From: JACVRX01 sp046726315
Lineage (GTDB): Bacteria > Actinomycetota > Actinomycetes > Jiangellales > Jiangellaceae
Length of the DNA stretch: 64,000 nucleotides
Assembly: GCA_046726315.1 (NCBI GenBank)
Contig: JBKPAG010000001.1
Span: forward strand, 186,001 to 250,000
Direction: 5' to 3'
The notes under the pieces: generated by a model
The model's input: the letters and a program-made list of their open reading frames with translations, nothing else
What the model was told of the DNA's origin: nothing
Databases searched by the model: none
Program-made: the position numbers and the translations under genes
Shown: positions 50,345 through 59,417 of the stretch, one piece after another
Numbering within the stretch: the stretch's first letter is position 1
Layout of the letters: each line of letters begins with the position of its first letter

Positions 50345-51294
50345 CAGTCGATCAGCGACCGGCCGGTCAGGTGCAAGAAGACGTCCTCCAGGGTCGCCCT
50401 GCGGACCAGCACCGACAGTGGCGACAGTCCCCGGGAGTGCACAGCGGCCGCCCCGTCGTCGCCGTCGTCGGTGTAGAGCAGCAGGCGATCGGGCAAGACC
50501 TCGACCCTGGCTGCGAGGTCGGCGACCTTCGCCGCGTACCGGGCGTGGTCGTCGGCCGGAAAGCGCAGTTCGAGTACCTCCCGGGTGGAATGCTCTTCGA
50601 TGAGCTGCCGCGGCGAGCCATGCGCGACGATCCGGCCGTTGTCCATGACCACCAGCCGATCGCACAGCTGCTCGGCCTCGTCCATGTAGTGCGTGGTGAG
50701 CACCAGCGTGACCCCGGACCGCTTGAGCCGGAACAATCGATCCCACAGCAGATGCCGGGCTTGCGGGTCCAGACCCGTGGTGGGCTCGTCGAGGAGCAGG
50801 ATCTCGGGCTCGTTGATCAGCGCCCGGGCGATCGTCAGCCGTCGCTTCATCCCGCCGGACAGTGGCTCGACCTTGCTGCCGGCTCGCTCGGCAAGCTGCG
50901 CAAAGTCCAGCAGCTCGGCAGTGCGCTCCCGAACCGTCGCCCGCGGCAGGCCGAAGTACCGGCCGTACACCAGCAGGTTTTCCCGGACCGTGAGCTCTTC
51001 GTCAAGGGTGTCGCGTTGGGGGACGACGCCCAGCCGCGCGCGGATGGCCGGGCCGTCGGTGGCCGGATCCATGCCGAGGACCCGCAGCTCGCCGCGAGTG
51101 GGCGGGGAGACGCAGCCGATCATCCGCATCGCCGAGGTCTTCCCGGCGCCGTTCGGACCGAGGAAGCCGAACGCCTCGCCCCGCTCGATCTCGATGTCGA
51201 TCTCGTCGACAGCTGTGATCTCGCCGAACCGCTTGGTCAGGCCGCGAGCACTGATCAGCGTGCCGGACGGATCTTGATCGAGTGCGGCGGCCAC
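50344..51294 (-). CDS. ABC exporter ATPase (NodI/DrrA-like)
   Basis: A 316-aa ATPase: Walker A LGPNGAGKTSAMRMI, Q-loop VVPQRDTLDEELTVREN, signature EPLSGGMKRRLTIARAL, Walker B ILLLDEPTTGLDPQ and switch TTHYMDEAEQL, then a C-terminal DrrA-type extension. It powers the two permeases encoded just downstream. GTG start; 63 bases after the DUF3046 stop. Substrate unknown; DrrA-type pumps export antibiotics and NodI-type lipo-oligosaccharides. Confidence 0.9.
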   Translation of the reverse strand: MAAALDQDPSGTLISARGLTKRFGEITAVDEIDIEIERGEAFGFLGPNGAGKTSAMRMIGCVSPPTRGELRVLGMDPATDGPAIRARLGVVPQRDTLDEELTVRENLLVYGRYFGLPRATVRERTAELLDFAQLAERAGSKVEPLSGGMKRRLTIARALINEPEILLLDEPTTGLDPQARHLLWDRLFRLKRSGVTLVLTTHYMDEAEQLCDRLVVMDNGRIVAHGSPRQLIEEHSTREVLELRFPADDHARYAAKVADLAARVEVLPDRLLLYTDDGDDGAAAVHSRGLSPLSVLVRRATLEDVFLHLTGRSLID

Positions 51295-51357
51295 GTGAAT
51301 CGACGGTACCTGCCAGATCAGACTGGACGCACACCACTGTGAACGGATGGTGCCTGA

Positions 51358-51552
51358 CTAGCGCTCGCTCGCCGGAAGCCTGAGGGCGTCGCAGACAGCG
51401 CGCCAGACGACCTTGGGATCCTCGCCCGCGTCGAGTGCCTGGTGGACGGTGCGGCCGGCCAGGCTCTGCAGCACTTGATCACGCGCCCAGGAGTCGGCGT
51501 ACCCGGGCCCGAGGTGGAACTCCATCCGCCGCCAAAACTCCGTCAACCGCAC
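51358..51552 (-). CDS. DUF3046 protein
   Basis: A 64-aa protein with the DUF3046 signature RLTEFWRRMEFHLGPGYADSWARDQVL and a C-terminal PKVVWRAVCDAL segment. Function unknown. In mycobacteria its gene (Rv2738c) is immediately upstream of recA; here about 9.8 kb of other genes lie between them. GTG start chosen by the family N-terminus. Confidence 0.85.
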   Translation of the reverse strand: MRLTEFWRRMEFHLGPGYADSWARDQVLQSLAGRTVHQALDAGEDPKVVWRAVCDALRLPASER

Positions 51553-51593
51553 GTCGCACAACGTACGCGCCTGAACAGCGGCCACCCCCGTCG

Positions 51594-52613
51594 TCACAGC
51601 GTCTCGGGCAGGCCGAACGCAGGGAAGAGTCCGGAGCCGAACGTCGTGATCTCCACGATCTTGTCGCCCTCGACGCGCAACACATCGAACTTGAACGCTC
51701 GGAACAATGTGTCGCCCGGCCGACGCAGATAGCTCGCGGCGGTGGGCATCCGGTTTGCGCTCGTCGACACCAGGCGCCAGTCTCCGTCGCGCTCCTCCCC
51801 CAGGGCCCGTTCGATCAGCGGCGCGATCGAGTCGAGTCCCTCGAAGACCAGCATGTTTGGCGGCATCGTGATGCGGATGTCCTGTGCGGCCGCCGCGATA
51901 GCGGCCTCGGCGTCGCAGCGTTCGTGCGCGTCGATGAACCGGGCCAGCAGGTCGCGCTCCTCGTCGGTCAGTTCGCGCCCGGACCACTCGACCCGTCGCG
52001 CAGGCAGGTATTCCTGCATCGTGGCGCGGGCCCGCTGCAACGCGCTGTTGGCCGCCGCGACGCTGGTTTCGAGCAGCGAGGCCGTATCCGCTGCCGGCCA
52101 CCCGAGCACGTCGCGAGCGACGAAGGCGGCGCGTTGTCGAGGCGGCAGCAGTTGCATGGCCGCGACGAATGCGAGCTCGATCGTCTCCCGCTCGACGACG
52201 ACGGCGTCCGGCTCGTCCGCTCTCGGCGCGACCTCGTCCAGCAGGCGGTCCGGGTACGGCTGGAGCCATGGCATCTCGGCAAACGACTGCAGCGTCGTCA
52301 GCTGCCGTGAGCGATGCCTGAGCATGTCGAGGCAGACGTTCGTCGAGATCCGGTAGAGCCAGGCCCGGAAGAGCGCGCTGCCATCGAAGTGCTCGCGGCC
52401 GCGCCACGCGCGCAAGAACGTCTCCTGCACCGCGTCCTCGGCTTCGTCGAACGACGCAAGCATCCGGTAGCAATGGACATGCAACTCGCGCCGGTGTCGC
52501 TCGGTGAGCAGCGCAAACGCGCCCTCGTCCCCGGCGGCCGCCGCGGCTGCGACGTCGGCGGCGTTCGCTACCGCGGCAGCGTGCGGGCGTCCCTTCGCCT
52601 GCTCGACGGTCAT
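51594..52613 (-). CDS. ECF-type RNA polymerase sigma factor with SnoaL-like C-terminal domain
   Basis: A 339-aa sigma-70-family factor. Region 2 is HCYRMLASFDEAEDAVQETFLRAW (about residues 48-71), region 4 has LPPRQRAAFVARDVLGWPAADTASLL, and the last 130 residues form an NTF2/SnoaL-like domain (FIDAHERCDAEAAIAAAAQDI ... FPAFGLPETL). Sigma factors of this build lack a separate anti-sigma factor; the C-terminal domain is thought to control activity. It overlaps the VOC gene by 4 bases. Confidence 0.88.
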   Translation of the reverse strand: MTVEQAKGRPHAAAVANAADVAAAAAAGDEGAFALLTERHRRELHVHCYRMLASFDEAEDAVQETFLRAWRGREHFDGSALFRAWLYRISTNVCLDMLRHRSRQLTTLQSFAEMPWLQPYPDRLLDEVAPRADEPDAVVVERETIELAFVAAMQLLPPRQRAAFVARDVLGWPAADTASLLETSVAAANSALQRARATMQEYLPARRVEWSGRELTDEERDLLARFIDAHERCDAEAAIAAAAQDIRITMPPNMLVFEGLDSIAPLIERALGEERDGDWRLVSTSANRMPTAASYLRRPGDTLFRAFKFDVLRVEGDKIVEITTFGSGLFPAFGLPETL

Positions 52614-53029
52614 GCCTGCGGCCTCCCGGCGACTTCCTGCACTACCCAACTGTTGCCGTCGGGGTCGCTGAACGCGAGGTAGGAGCCATAGTCGGCGTGC
52701 TCCGGGTGCGGACCCAGTGCCCGGCCGCTGGCTCCGAAGTGGAACACCTCGCTGACGTCGACGCCGCGCTCCAGCAGCTCGGCGCGCGCCTTCTCGATGT
52801 CGGTGACGACCAGGTGCAGGCCTTCGGTTGTCCCGGGTGGCGCCTTGGTGATGCCGACGCCGACGGAGATCGAGCAGGCTGAGCCCGGCGGGGTCATCTG
52901 GACGACGCGGAACTCGTCGCCGGCCCGGTGGTCGACGTCGAGGTTGAAACCGCACTGCTCGGTGTAGAAGGCCTTGGCCCGGTCGACGTCCGACACGGGA
53001 ACCAGCACGAGCTCGAGCTTCCAGTCCAT
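52610..53029 (-). CDS. VOC-family (glyoxalase/bleomycin-resistance-like) protein
   Basis: A 139-aa vicinal-oxygen-chelate protein with the two beta-alpha-beta-beta-beta modules: LELVLVPVSDVDRAKAFYTEQ and LHLVVTDIEKARAELLERGVDV, ending FSDPDGNSWVVQE. Enzymatic role unknown. ATG at 53029 has GAGGAGG upstream. It is translated with the sigma factor (ATGA overlap), suggesting a small-molecule link to that sigma. The 157-base gap to the divergent lhr shows no further feature. Confidence 0.85.
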   Translation of the reverse strand: MDWKLELVLVPVSDVDRAKAFYTEQCGFNLDVDHRAGDEFRVVQMTPPGSACSISVGVGITKAPPGTTEGLHLVVTDIEKARAELLERGVDVSEVFHFGASGRALGPHPEHADYGSYLAFSDPDGNSWVVQEVAGRPQA

Positions 53030-53186
53030 GGTGCAGCCTCCTCGGCCAGTAGGACGAATCAGTGCTTTCACCCCTGCAACGACGGACCCTACGGAAACTC
53101 ATCGGTGCCCCGACGAACGGGCGCACCTGGGCGCGGCCGACGGCGCCAGGCGGGCCTTTGTCGGTGGCTCGGGCAAGGATGGACCC

Positions 53187-56100
53187 ATGGCAGACGTCCT
53201 CGAGCTGTTCGGCCCGGCCACCAGGGCGTGGTTCGCAAGCGCGTTTGCGACGCCGACAGTGGCCCAGATAGGTGCCTGGCGGGCCGTCGCTGACGGCCGG
53301 AACGCGCTGGTCGTCGCGCCTACCGGATCAGGCAAGACGCTGGCCGCCTTCCTATGGGCGCTCGACCGGCTGGTTGCGAAGCCGAAAGCCGACGACCCCA
53401 AGCAGCGCTGCCGCGTCCTTTACGTCTCGCCGCTGAAGGCGCTGGCCGTCGATGTCGAGCGCAACCTGCGCGCCCCGCTGGCCGGCATGGGCCAGGCAGC
53501 GCGCCGTCTGGGGCTGCCCGAGCCCGACGTCACCGTGGCGATTCGCACCGGCGACACGCCCGCGGACGAGCGGCGCCGATTCCAGCGCACGCCCCCCGAC
53601 GTACTCATCACCACCCCGGAGTCGCTGTTCCTCATCCTGACCTCACAGGCCCGCGAATCGCTCCGCGGTGTCGAGACCGTCATCGTCGACGAGGTGCACG
53701 CCGTCGCAGGCACCAAGCGCGGCGCTCACCTGGCGCTGTCCCTCGAACGCCTGGACGCCCTGCTCGTCAAGCCCGCCCAGCGGGTCGGTCTCTCCGCGAC
53801 TGTGCGACCCATCGATGAGGTCGCCCGCTTCCTCGGCGGATCGCAGCCGGTCCAGGTCGTCGGCCCCAGCAGCACCAAGGAGTGGGATCTGCGGGTCGTC
53901 GTCCCCGTCGCCGATCTCGGCGACTTGGGGGGCCACGACACTGGTCCCGATTCGAGTCCCGACCAGCGATCGTCCATCTGGCCGCACGTCGAGGAACGCG
54001 TGCTCGACCTGGTCGAGGAGCATCGCTCCACCATCGTCTTCGCCAACTCACGCCGGCTGGCCGAGCGGCTCACGGCCAGGCTCAACGAGATATCCGACGA
54101 ACGGGCCACCGGAGAGGCACTCCCCCAGGCCGGCGACCTCCACCCGGCGCAGATCATGGCTCAGGCCGGCGCAACCAGAGGCATCGCCGCCACCGTTGCC
54201 CGGGCCCATCACGGGAGCGTCAGCAAGGAGCAGCGCGCCGTCATCGAAGACGACCTCAAGACCGGCCGGCTACCGGCCGTGGTAGCCACCAGCAGCCTCG
54301 AGCTCGGCATCGACATGGGCGCAGTCGACCTGGTCGTCCAGGTCGAGTCGCCACCGTCGGTGGCCAGTGGACTGCAGCGGGTCGGGCGGGCCGGCCACCA
54401 GGTCGGGGCCGTCTCCCGCGGCGTGCTGTTCCCCAAATATCGCGGCGACCTCGTGCAGACCGCCGTCGTCGTCGAGCGGATGCGGTCCGGCCAGATCGAG
54501 GAGCTGCACACACCGCGCAACCCTCTCGACGTGCTGGCCCAGCAGCTCGTCTCCACACTCGCGATGGACAGCTGGGACGTCGACGAGCTACTCACGATGG
54601 TCCGCCGCGCTCATCCGTTCGCCACGCTCCCCCGCAGCGCGTACGACGCCGTGCTCGACATGCTGTCCGGCCGTTACCCGTCTGACGAGTTCGCAGAACT
54701 GCGACCGCGGATCGTCTGGGACCGCACTACCGGCACGCTCACCGGCCGCCCCGGCGCTCAGCGGCTCGCCGTCACCAGCGGCGGCACCATCCCCGACCGC
54801 GGGCTGTTCGGCGTCTTCCTTGCCGGGTCCGAGCGTGCGGCGCGGGTCGGCGAACTCGATGAGGAAATGGTCTACGAGTCGCGGGTCGGCGACGTGTTCG
54901 CCCTCGGCGCCACCAGCTGGCGGATCGAGGACATCACTCACGACCGAGTGATCGTCTCCCCAGCCCCCGGCCAGCCGGGCCGGCTGCCGTTCTGGAAGGG
55001 CGACATCCTCGGCCGACCGGCCGAGCTGGGCGCGGCCGTCGGCGCATTCGTTCGCGAGGTCACAGCCCTGCCTGACGACGCCGCCCGCGAGCGCGCGACG
55101 ACCGCCGGCCTGGACGAGTGGGCCACCGACAACCTGCTCGGATATTTGCGCGAGCAGCGCGAGGCCACCGGCCACGTGCCCGACGACCGCACCTTGCTGG
55201 TCGAGCGGTTCCGCGACGAGCTCGGCGACTGGCGGCTGATCGTCCACTCCCCGTACGGCGCGCAGGTCCACGCTCCGTGGGCGCTCGCCATCGGGGCCCG
55301 GCTCCGTGAGCGCTACGGCGTCGACGTCCAAGCCGCGCACGCCGACGACGGCATCGTGCTGCGCATCCCCGACACCGCAGACATCGCCGAGCCCGGCGGC
55401 GCCGGCCTGCCCGGCGCCGAGCTCGTCGTGCTGGACCCGGACGATCTCGACGACATGGTCACCGCCGAGGTCGGTGGGTCGGCACTGTTCGCGTCCCGCT
55501 TCCGCGAGTGCGCCGCCCGGGCGCTGCTGCTCCCCCGCCGCGACCCGCGCCGGCGAACGCCGCTGTGGCAGCAGCGACAACGGTCGGCCCAGTTGCTCGA
55601 GATCGCGTCGAAATACGGCTCGTTCCCAATCGTGCTCGAAGCACTGCGCGAGTGCGTTCAAGACGTGTACGACCTGCCAGGGCTCAAACAGCTCATGCGG
55701 GCGATCGCCGACCGGTCGGTGCGAGTCGTCGAAGTCGAAACCCCGCAACCGTCACCGTTTGCGCGTTCGCTGCTGTTCGGCTATGTCGCCTCGTTCCTCT
55801 ACGAGGGCGATTCGCCGCTGGCCGAGCGACGGGCGCAGGCGCTGTCGCTGGACCCGACGCTATTGGCCGAACTGCTCGGCCGGACGGAGTTGCGCGAGCT
55901 GCTCGACGCGTCGGTCATCGTCCGGACGGAGGCAGAGCTGCAGCGGCTCGCGCCCGACCGCCAGGCCCGCGACCTGGAGGCGGTCGCCGACCTGCTCCGG
56001 CTGCTCGGGCCGCTATCGACGGCCGCCGTGGCCGAGCGATGTGTCGAGGCCGCCGACGCGCCGCGGCTGCTGGCCGCGCTCGAGGACACCCGGCGGGCCA

Positions 56101-57728
56101 TCCGGGTCCGGGTGGCCGGCGAAGAGCGCTGGGCCGCCATCGAGGACGCCGGACGGCTGCGCGATGCACTGGGCGTGCCGCTGCCGGTCGGGGTGCCGGT
56201 AGCGTTCACCGAGCCGGTGCCCGATCCGATGGGCGACCTGGTGGCGCGGTTCGCCCGCACCCATGGCCCCTTTCACGCGAAGGACGTTGCCCGGTTGCTC
56301 GGGTTGGGCGTTGCGGTCGTTTCGGACACGTTGCGGAGGCTGGCGGCGGCCGGCCGGGTCGTCGAAGGAGAGCTGACGCCGGGGGCATCCGGTACCGAAT
56401 GGTGCGAGGCCGAGGTACTACGGTTGCTGCGGCGGCGCTCGGTCGCCGCGCTGCGCAAGGAGGCGGAGCCAGTCGACCCGGCCGCGCTGGGCCGATTCCT
56501 CCCGGCATGGCAGCACGTCGGCGGCACACTGCGCGGCGTCGACGGGGTGCTGCGGGTGGTCGAGCAGCTCGGCGGGTGCGCCGTGCCGGCCAGCGCGCTG
56601 GAGCGGCTGGTCATGCCGGCCCGGATCGCCGGGTACTCGCAGGCCTGGCTGGACGAGCTCACCACGGCCGGCGAGGTGGTGTGGTCCGGACATGGTGCCC
56701 TGCCCGGCACCGATGGCTGGGTGTCCTTGCACGTCGCCGAGGGCGTGCCGCTGACGCTGCCCGATCCGGGCAACGAGTACTCCCGGACGGAGCTGCACGA
56801 CGCTGTGCTCGACGTGTTGTCCTCCGGTGGTGCGTTCTTCTTCCGGCAGCTGTCCGACGCTGTGCACTCGACCGACGACGGCGCACTCGTGACGGCGCTG
56901 TGGGACCTGGTCTGGGCGGGCCGCATCACGAACGACACCCTGGCCCCGATGCGAGCCCTGATCGGCGGTGGCCGCTCGACCCACCGGCCCCGGCCGACCC
57001 GACCGCCGCGGGCCCGGTACGCCAGGGGACAGCCCGCACTGCCCGCCCGCGGCGGGCCGCCGATCGCGGCCGGCCGGTGGTCACTGCTCCCGCCGCGCGA
57101 CCCAGACCCGACCCGGCGGGCATACGCTGCCGCCGAGGGACTGCTCGACCGGCACGGCGTCGTCACCCGCGGTGCGGTGGTAGCAGAGCGGCTGCCCGGC
57201 GGTTTCGCGGCCGCCTACCGCGTACTGTCGGCCTTCGAGGACACCGGGCGGGCGCGACGGGGTTACTTCGTGGCGGGTTTGGGTGCGGCCCAATTCGCAT
57301 CGGTGGGGGCCGTCGACCGGCTCCGCGGGTTCGCCGACACGGCCGCCCGACGTGAGCCGGTGCCAGCCCTGGTCCTCGCCGCCACCGACCCCGCAAATCC
57401 GTACGGCGCCGCGTTACCGTGGCCAGATCGCGAACAGCCGAGCGGCCATCGTCCGGGCCGCAAGGCGGGGGCTCTCGTGGTGCTCGTCGACGGTGACCTC
57501 GTGCTGTACGTCGAACGCGGGGGCCGAACACTGCTCTCATGGTCCGACGATGCCGATCGCCTCCGGGCCGCCGCCGACGCGCTCGCCCTGGCAGTCCGGG
57601 ACGGAGCGCTCGGCGCCCTGAGGGTCGAGCGGGCCGACGGCGAGGCGGTGACCGCGACAGCGCTGGGCGAAGCCCTGGCCGCTGCGGGCTTCCACGTCAC
57701 ACCTCGCGGCTTGCGGCTGCGTGCGTAA
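53187..57728 (+). CDS. lhr: Lhr-family DNA/RNA helicase
   Basis: A 1513-aa superfamily 2 helicase of the large Lhr type. Q-motif TPTVAQIGAW, Walker A APTGSGKT (46-51), DEVH box VIVDEVHAVAGTKRGAHL, motif VGLSATV, then the second RecA domain (IVFANSRRLAERL, TSSLELGIDMGAVDLVVQ, RVGRAGH), winged-helix and beta-barrel core and the long actinobacterial C-terminal region. Mycobacterial Lhr is a 3'-5' translocase active on DNA:RNA hybrids and induced by DNA damage. ATG at 53187, reached after AAGGATGG. Confidence 0.94.
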   Translation: MADVLELFGPATRAWFASAFATPTVAQIGAWRAVADGRNALVVAPTGSGKTLAAFLWALDRLVAKPKADDPKQRCRVLYVSPLKALAVDVERNLRAPLAGMGQAARRLGLPEPDVTVAIRTGDTPADERRRFQRTPPDVLITTPESLFLILTSQARESLRGVETVIVDEVHAVAGTKRGAHLALSLERLDALLVKPAQRVGLSATVRPIDEVARFLGGSQPVQVVGPSSTKEWDLRVVVPVADLGDLGGHDTGPDSSPDQRSSIWPHVEERVLDLVEEHRSTIVFANSRRLAERLTARLNEISDERATGEALPQAGDLHPAQIMAQAGATRGIAATVARAHHGSVSKEQRAVIEDDLKTGRLPAVVATSSLELGIDMGAVDLVVQVESPPSVASGLQRVGRAGHQVGAVSRGVLFPKYRGDLVQTAVVVERMRSGQIEELHTPRNPLDVLAQQLVSTLAMDSWDVDELLTMVRRAHPFATLPRSAYDAVLDMLSGRYPSDEFAELRPRIVWDRTTGTLTGRPGAQRLAVTSGGTIPDRGLFGVFLAGSERAARVGELDEEMVYESRVGDVFALGATSWRIEDITHDRVIVSPAPGQPGRLPFWKGDILGRPAELGAAVGAFVREVTALPDDAARERATTAGLDEWATDNLLGYLREQREATGHVPDDRTLLVERFRDELGDWRLIVHSPYGAQVHAPWALAIGARLRERYGVDVQAAHADDGIVLRIPDTADIAEPGGAGLPGAELVVLDPDDLDDMVTAEVGGSALFASRFRECAARALLLPRRDPRRRTPLWQQRQRSAQLLEIASKYGSFPIVLEALRECVQDVYDLPGLKQLMRAIADRSVRVVEVETPQPSPFARSLLFGYVASFLYEGDSPLAERRAQALSLDPTLLAELLGRTELRELLDASVIVRTEAELQRLAPDRQARDLEAVADLLRLLGPLSTAAVAERCVEAADAPRLLAALEDTRRAIRVRVAGEERWAAIEDAGRLRDALGVPLPVGVPVAFTEPVPDPMGDLVARFARTHGPFHAKDVARLLGLGVAVVSDTLRRLAAAGRVVEGELTPGASGTEWCEAEVLRLLRRRSVAALRKEAEPVDPAALGRFLPAWQHVGGTLRGVDGVLRVVEQLGGCAVPASALERLVMPARIAGYSQAWLDELTTAGEVVWSGHGALPGTDGWVSLHVAEGVPLTLPDPGNEYSRTELHDAVLDVLSSGGAFFFRQLSDAVHSTDDGALVTALWDLVWAGRITNDTLAPMRALIGGGRSTHRPRPTRPPRARYARGQPALPARGGPPIAAGRWSLLPPRDPDPTRRAYAAAEGLLDRHGVVTRGAVVAERLPGGFAAAYRVLSAFEDTGRARRGYFVAGLGAAQFASVGAVDRLRGFADTAARREPVPALVLAATDPANPYGAALPWPDREQPSGHRPGRKAGALVVLVDGDLVLYVERGGRTLLSWSDDADRLRAAADALALAVRDGALGALRVERADGEAVTATALGEALAAAGFHVTPRGLRLRA

Positions 57729-57746
57729 CGCACCCTGTGCGGACAG

Positions 57747-58919
57747 TCAGTCATGCGCCGTGGACGCGAACATCGTCTCGCGAGCCTGATCCACGGCGGT
57801 CAGCAGGGCGCCGCGCAGCACGGGAGCATCCTGCACGCTGGTGGGTACCAATACGGGCTTGAACTGCACGATCCGGCCCATCGAGCGCGTGACCAAGTCG
57901 CACAGTGGCCCACCACCGGCCGCCCCCACCTCACCGGCCAGCACCACCAGCGCCGGGTCTACGACGGCGCATACCGCCGCCACTCCGACCGCGAGCCGGT
58001 CGGCTAACTCGTCCAAGAACCCCTGTGCCGGGCTACCGGCCGCAAACGCCGCCCGGACCGCACCCGCCGCATCGTCGGCCACGACGCCGTGTGCGGCCGC
58101 GAGCGCCGATACCGAAGCGGCACCTACCAGCCGCTGAAACGCCCGCTTGTCCGGCTCGGATCCCCCGGCTGGCAGCGGCACACCGGGAACCGGCAAGTAG
58201 CCGATCTCGCCCGCCGCGCCGGTTGCGCCGCGGTGCAGACGCCCACCGACCACGATTGCCAGGCCGACTCCACGGCCAACCCAGAACAGCACGAAGTCAT
58301 CGACGTTCTGGGCGGCGCCGACGGTGCGCTCGGCCATCGCAGCCAGGTTGACATCGTTCTCGATCGTCACGGCGCAGCCCAGATCCTCGCGCAGGGCGTC
58401 ACGAAGGCCGCGGTGCCAGCGGGGCAGGTCGAAGACGTAACCCAAATCGCCCGTCATGGGGTCCACCACGCCGGGCGTTCCGATCACGACGTCGGCGACG
58501 TCGGATACCGTGATTCCCGCCTCGTCCGTCACCGCACGAACGGCGCCGTCGACCAGCCGAACCGGGTCATCGACGTCGGACCCGGGCAACCGTACGCGGC
58601 CGCGGACCGATCCGGTCACATCGGCGACGGCCGCGACGACCTCCTGTGGACCCATGTGGATGCCGATGCCATGGGAGCATCCCGCCCGTACCGCGTACAG
58701 GTCCGCGCTCGGGCCTCGCCCGGCCGACCGGGTGCCGATCACCTCGACCAAGCCGCGCTCCCGCAATCGGCTGACCAGCGCGGAAGCGGTGACCTTCGAG
58801 AGTCCGGTCAGCTCACCGAGCTTCGCCCGGGTCAGCGGCCCTTCGGCCAGCAGCAACTCCAGCGCACTGCGGTCGTTGATCGCTCGGAGCAGCCTGGGAG
58901 TTCCAGGGCGACGTGACAT
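57747..58919 (-). CDS. ROK-family transcriptional regulator
   Basis: A 390-aa ROK repressor: an N-terminal winged helix (LTRAKLGELTGLSKVTASALVSRL, about residues 27-50) then a sugar-kinase-like ROK domain (VVIGTPGVVDPMTGDL, IENDVNLAAMAE, GAAGEIGYLPV). The zinc-binding CxCGxxGC motif is absent and the His of the GEIGH stretch is Tyr, so sugar binding may be altered. ATG with GGGAGGCGG upstream. An AT-rich stretch (58940-58972) just upstream likely holds promoter and operator. Ligand unknown; converges with lhr. Confidence 0.85.
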   Translation of the reverse strand: MSRRPGTPRLLRAINDRSALELLLAEGPLTRAKLGELTGLSKVTASALVSRLRERGLVEVIGTRSAGRGPSADLYAVRAGCSHGIGIHMGPQEVVAAVADVTGSVRGRVRLPGSDVDDPVRLVDGAVRAVTDEAGITVSDVADVVIGTPGVVDPMTGDLGYVFDLPRWHRGLRDALREDLGCAVTIENDVNLAAMAERTVGAAQNVDDFVLFWVGRGVGLAIVVGGRLHRGATGAAGEIGYLPVPGVPLPAGGSEPDKRAFQRLVGAASVSALAAAHGVVADDAAGAVRAAFAAGSPAQGFLDELADRLAVGVAAVCAVVDPALVVLAGEVGAAGGGPLCDLVTRSMGRIVQFKPVLVPTSVQDAPVLRGALLTAVDQARETMFASTAHD

Positions 58920-59012
58920 GTGGCCGCCTCCCACCGGAAACTGTCTTTTCAGAAACAAACTTACCAGTAGTGGCGGCGACGCGGAAGCGCGCGTGCGAAC
59001 GATGTCTGCCGC

Positions 59013-59324
59013 TCAGCCGACGGGAACGGCGTCCAGCTCGACCCGACGGCCCGGCACCCGCAGCTGAGTAAGCGCGCCGACGGCGGCGGCCTCGACCCGG
59101 GACATCTCCTCGCTCACCTCTCGGAGAACCTCCGACAACGGCAGGTCGAGTGCCTGACAGATAGCGGCCAGCAGCTCCGAGGATGCTTCCTTGCGTCCTC
59201 GCTCTACTTCGGAGAGGTAGCCCAGGCTCACCCTGGCCGCAGTCGACACCTCGCGGAGGGTTCGGCCCTGCTCTACCCGATGACGGCGCAACACGTCGCC
59301 GATCAGTCGTCTGACGAGAACCAC
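59013..59324 (-). CDS. clgR: XRE-family regulator ClgR
   Basis: A 103-aa Cro/C1-type regulator with helix-turn-helix RRHRVEQGRTLREVSTAARVSLGYLSEVERGRKEAS (given by position, residues about 11-46). In actinobacteria ClgR activates clpP, clpC and lon protease genes under envelope and protein stress. The sequence and the place beside cinA and pgsA match ClgR (Rv2745c in M. tuberculosis). GTG at 59324 has GGAAGGGGG upstream. It lies 93 bases after cinA. Confidence 0.88.
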   Translation of the reverse strand: MVLVRRLIGDVLRRHRVEQGRTLREVSTAARVSLGYLSEVERGRKEASSELLAAICQALDLPLSEVLREVSEEMSRVEAAAVGALTQLRVPGRRVELDAVPVG

Positions 59325-59417
59325 CGGCCACCCCCTTCCGACAACGGCTGCCGAGGCCAACGCGTCCACCGTACATCCGCGCGAGGACACCCTCGGAACG
59401 CAGCCATCATGCTGGGA

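Noticed and set aside
41657..51294. Genomic island or prophage
   Set aside because: No integrase, transposase, tRNA target site or flanking direct repeats seen; composition looks like the rest of the window.
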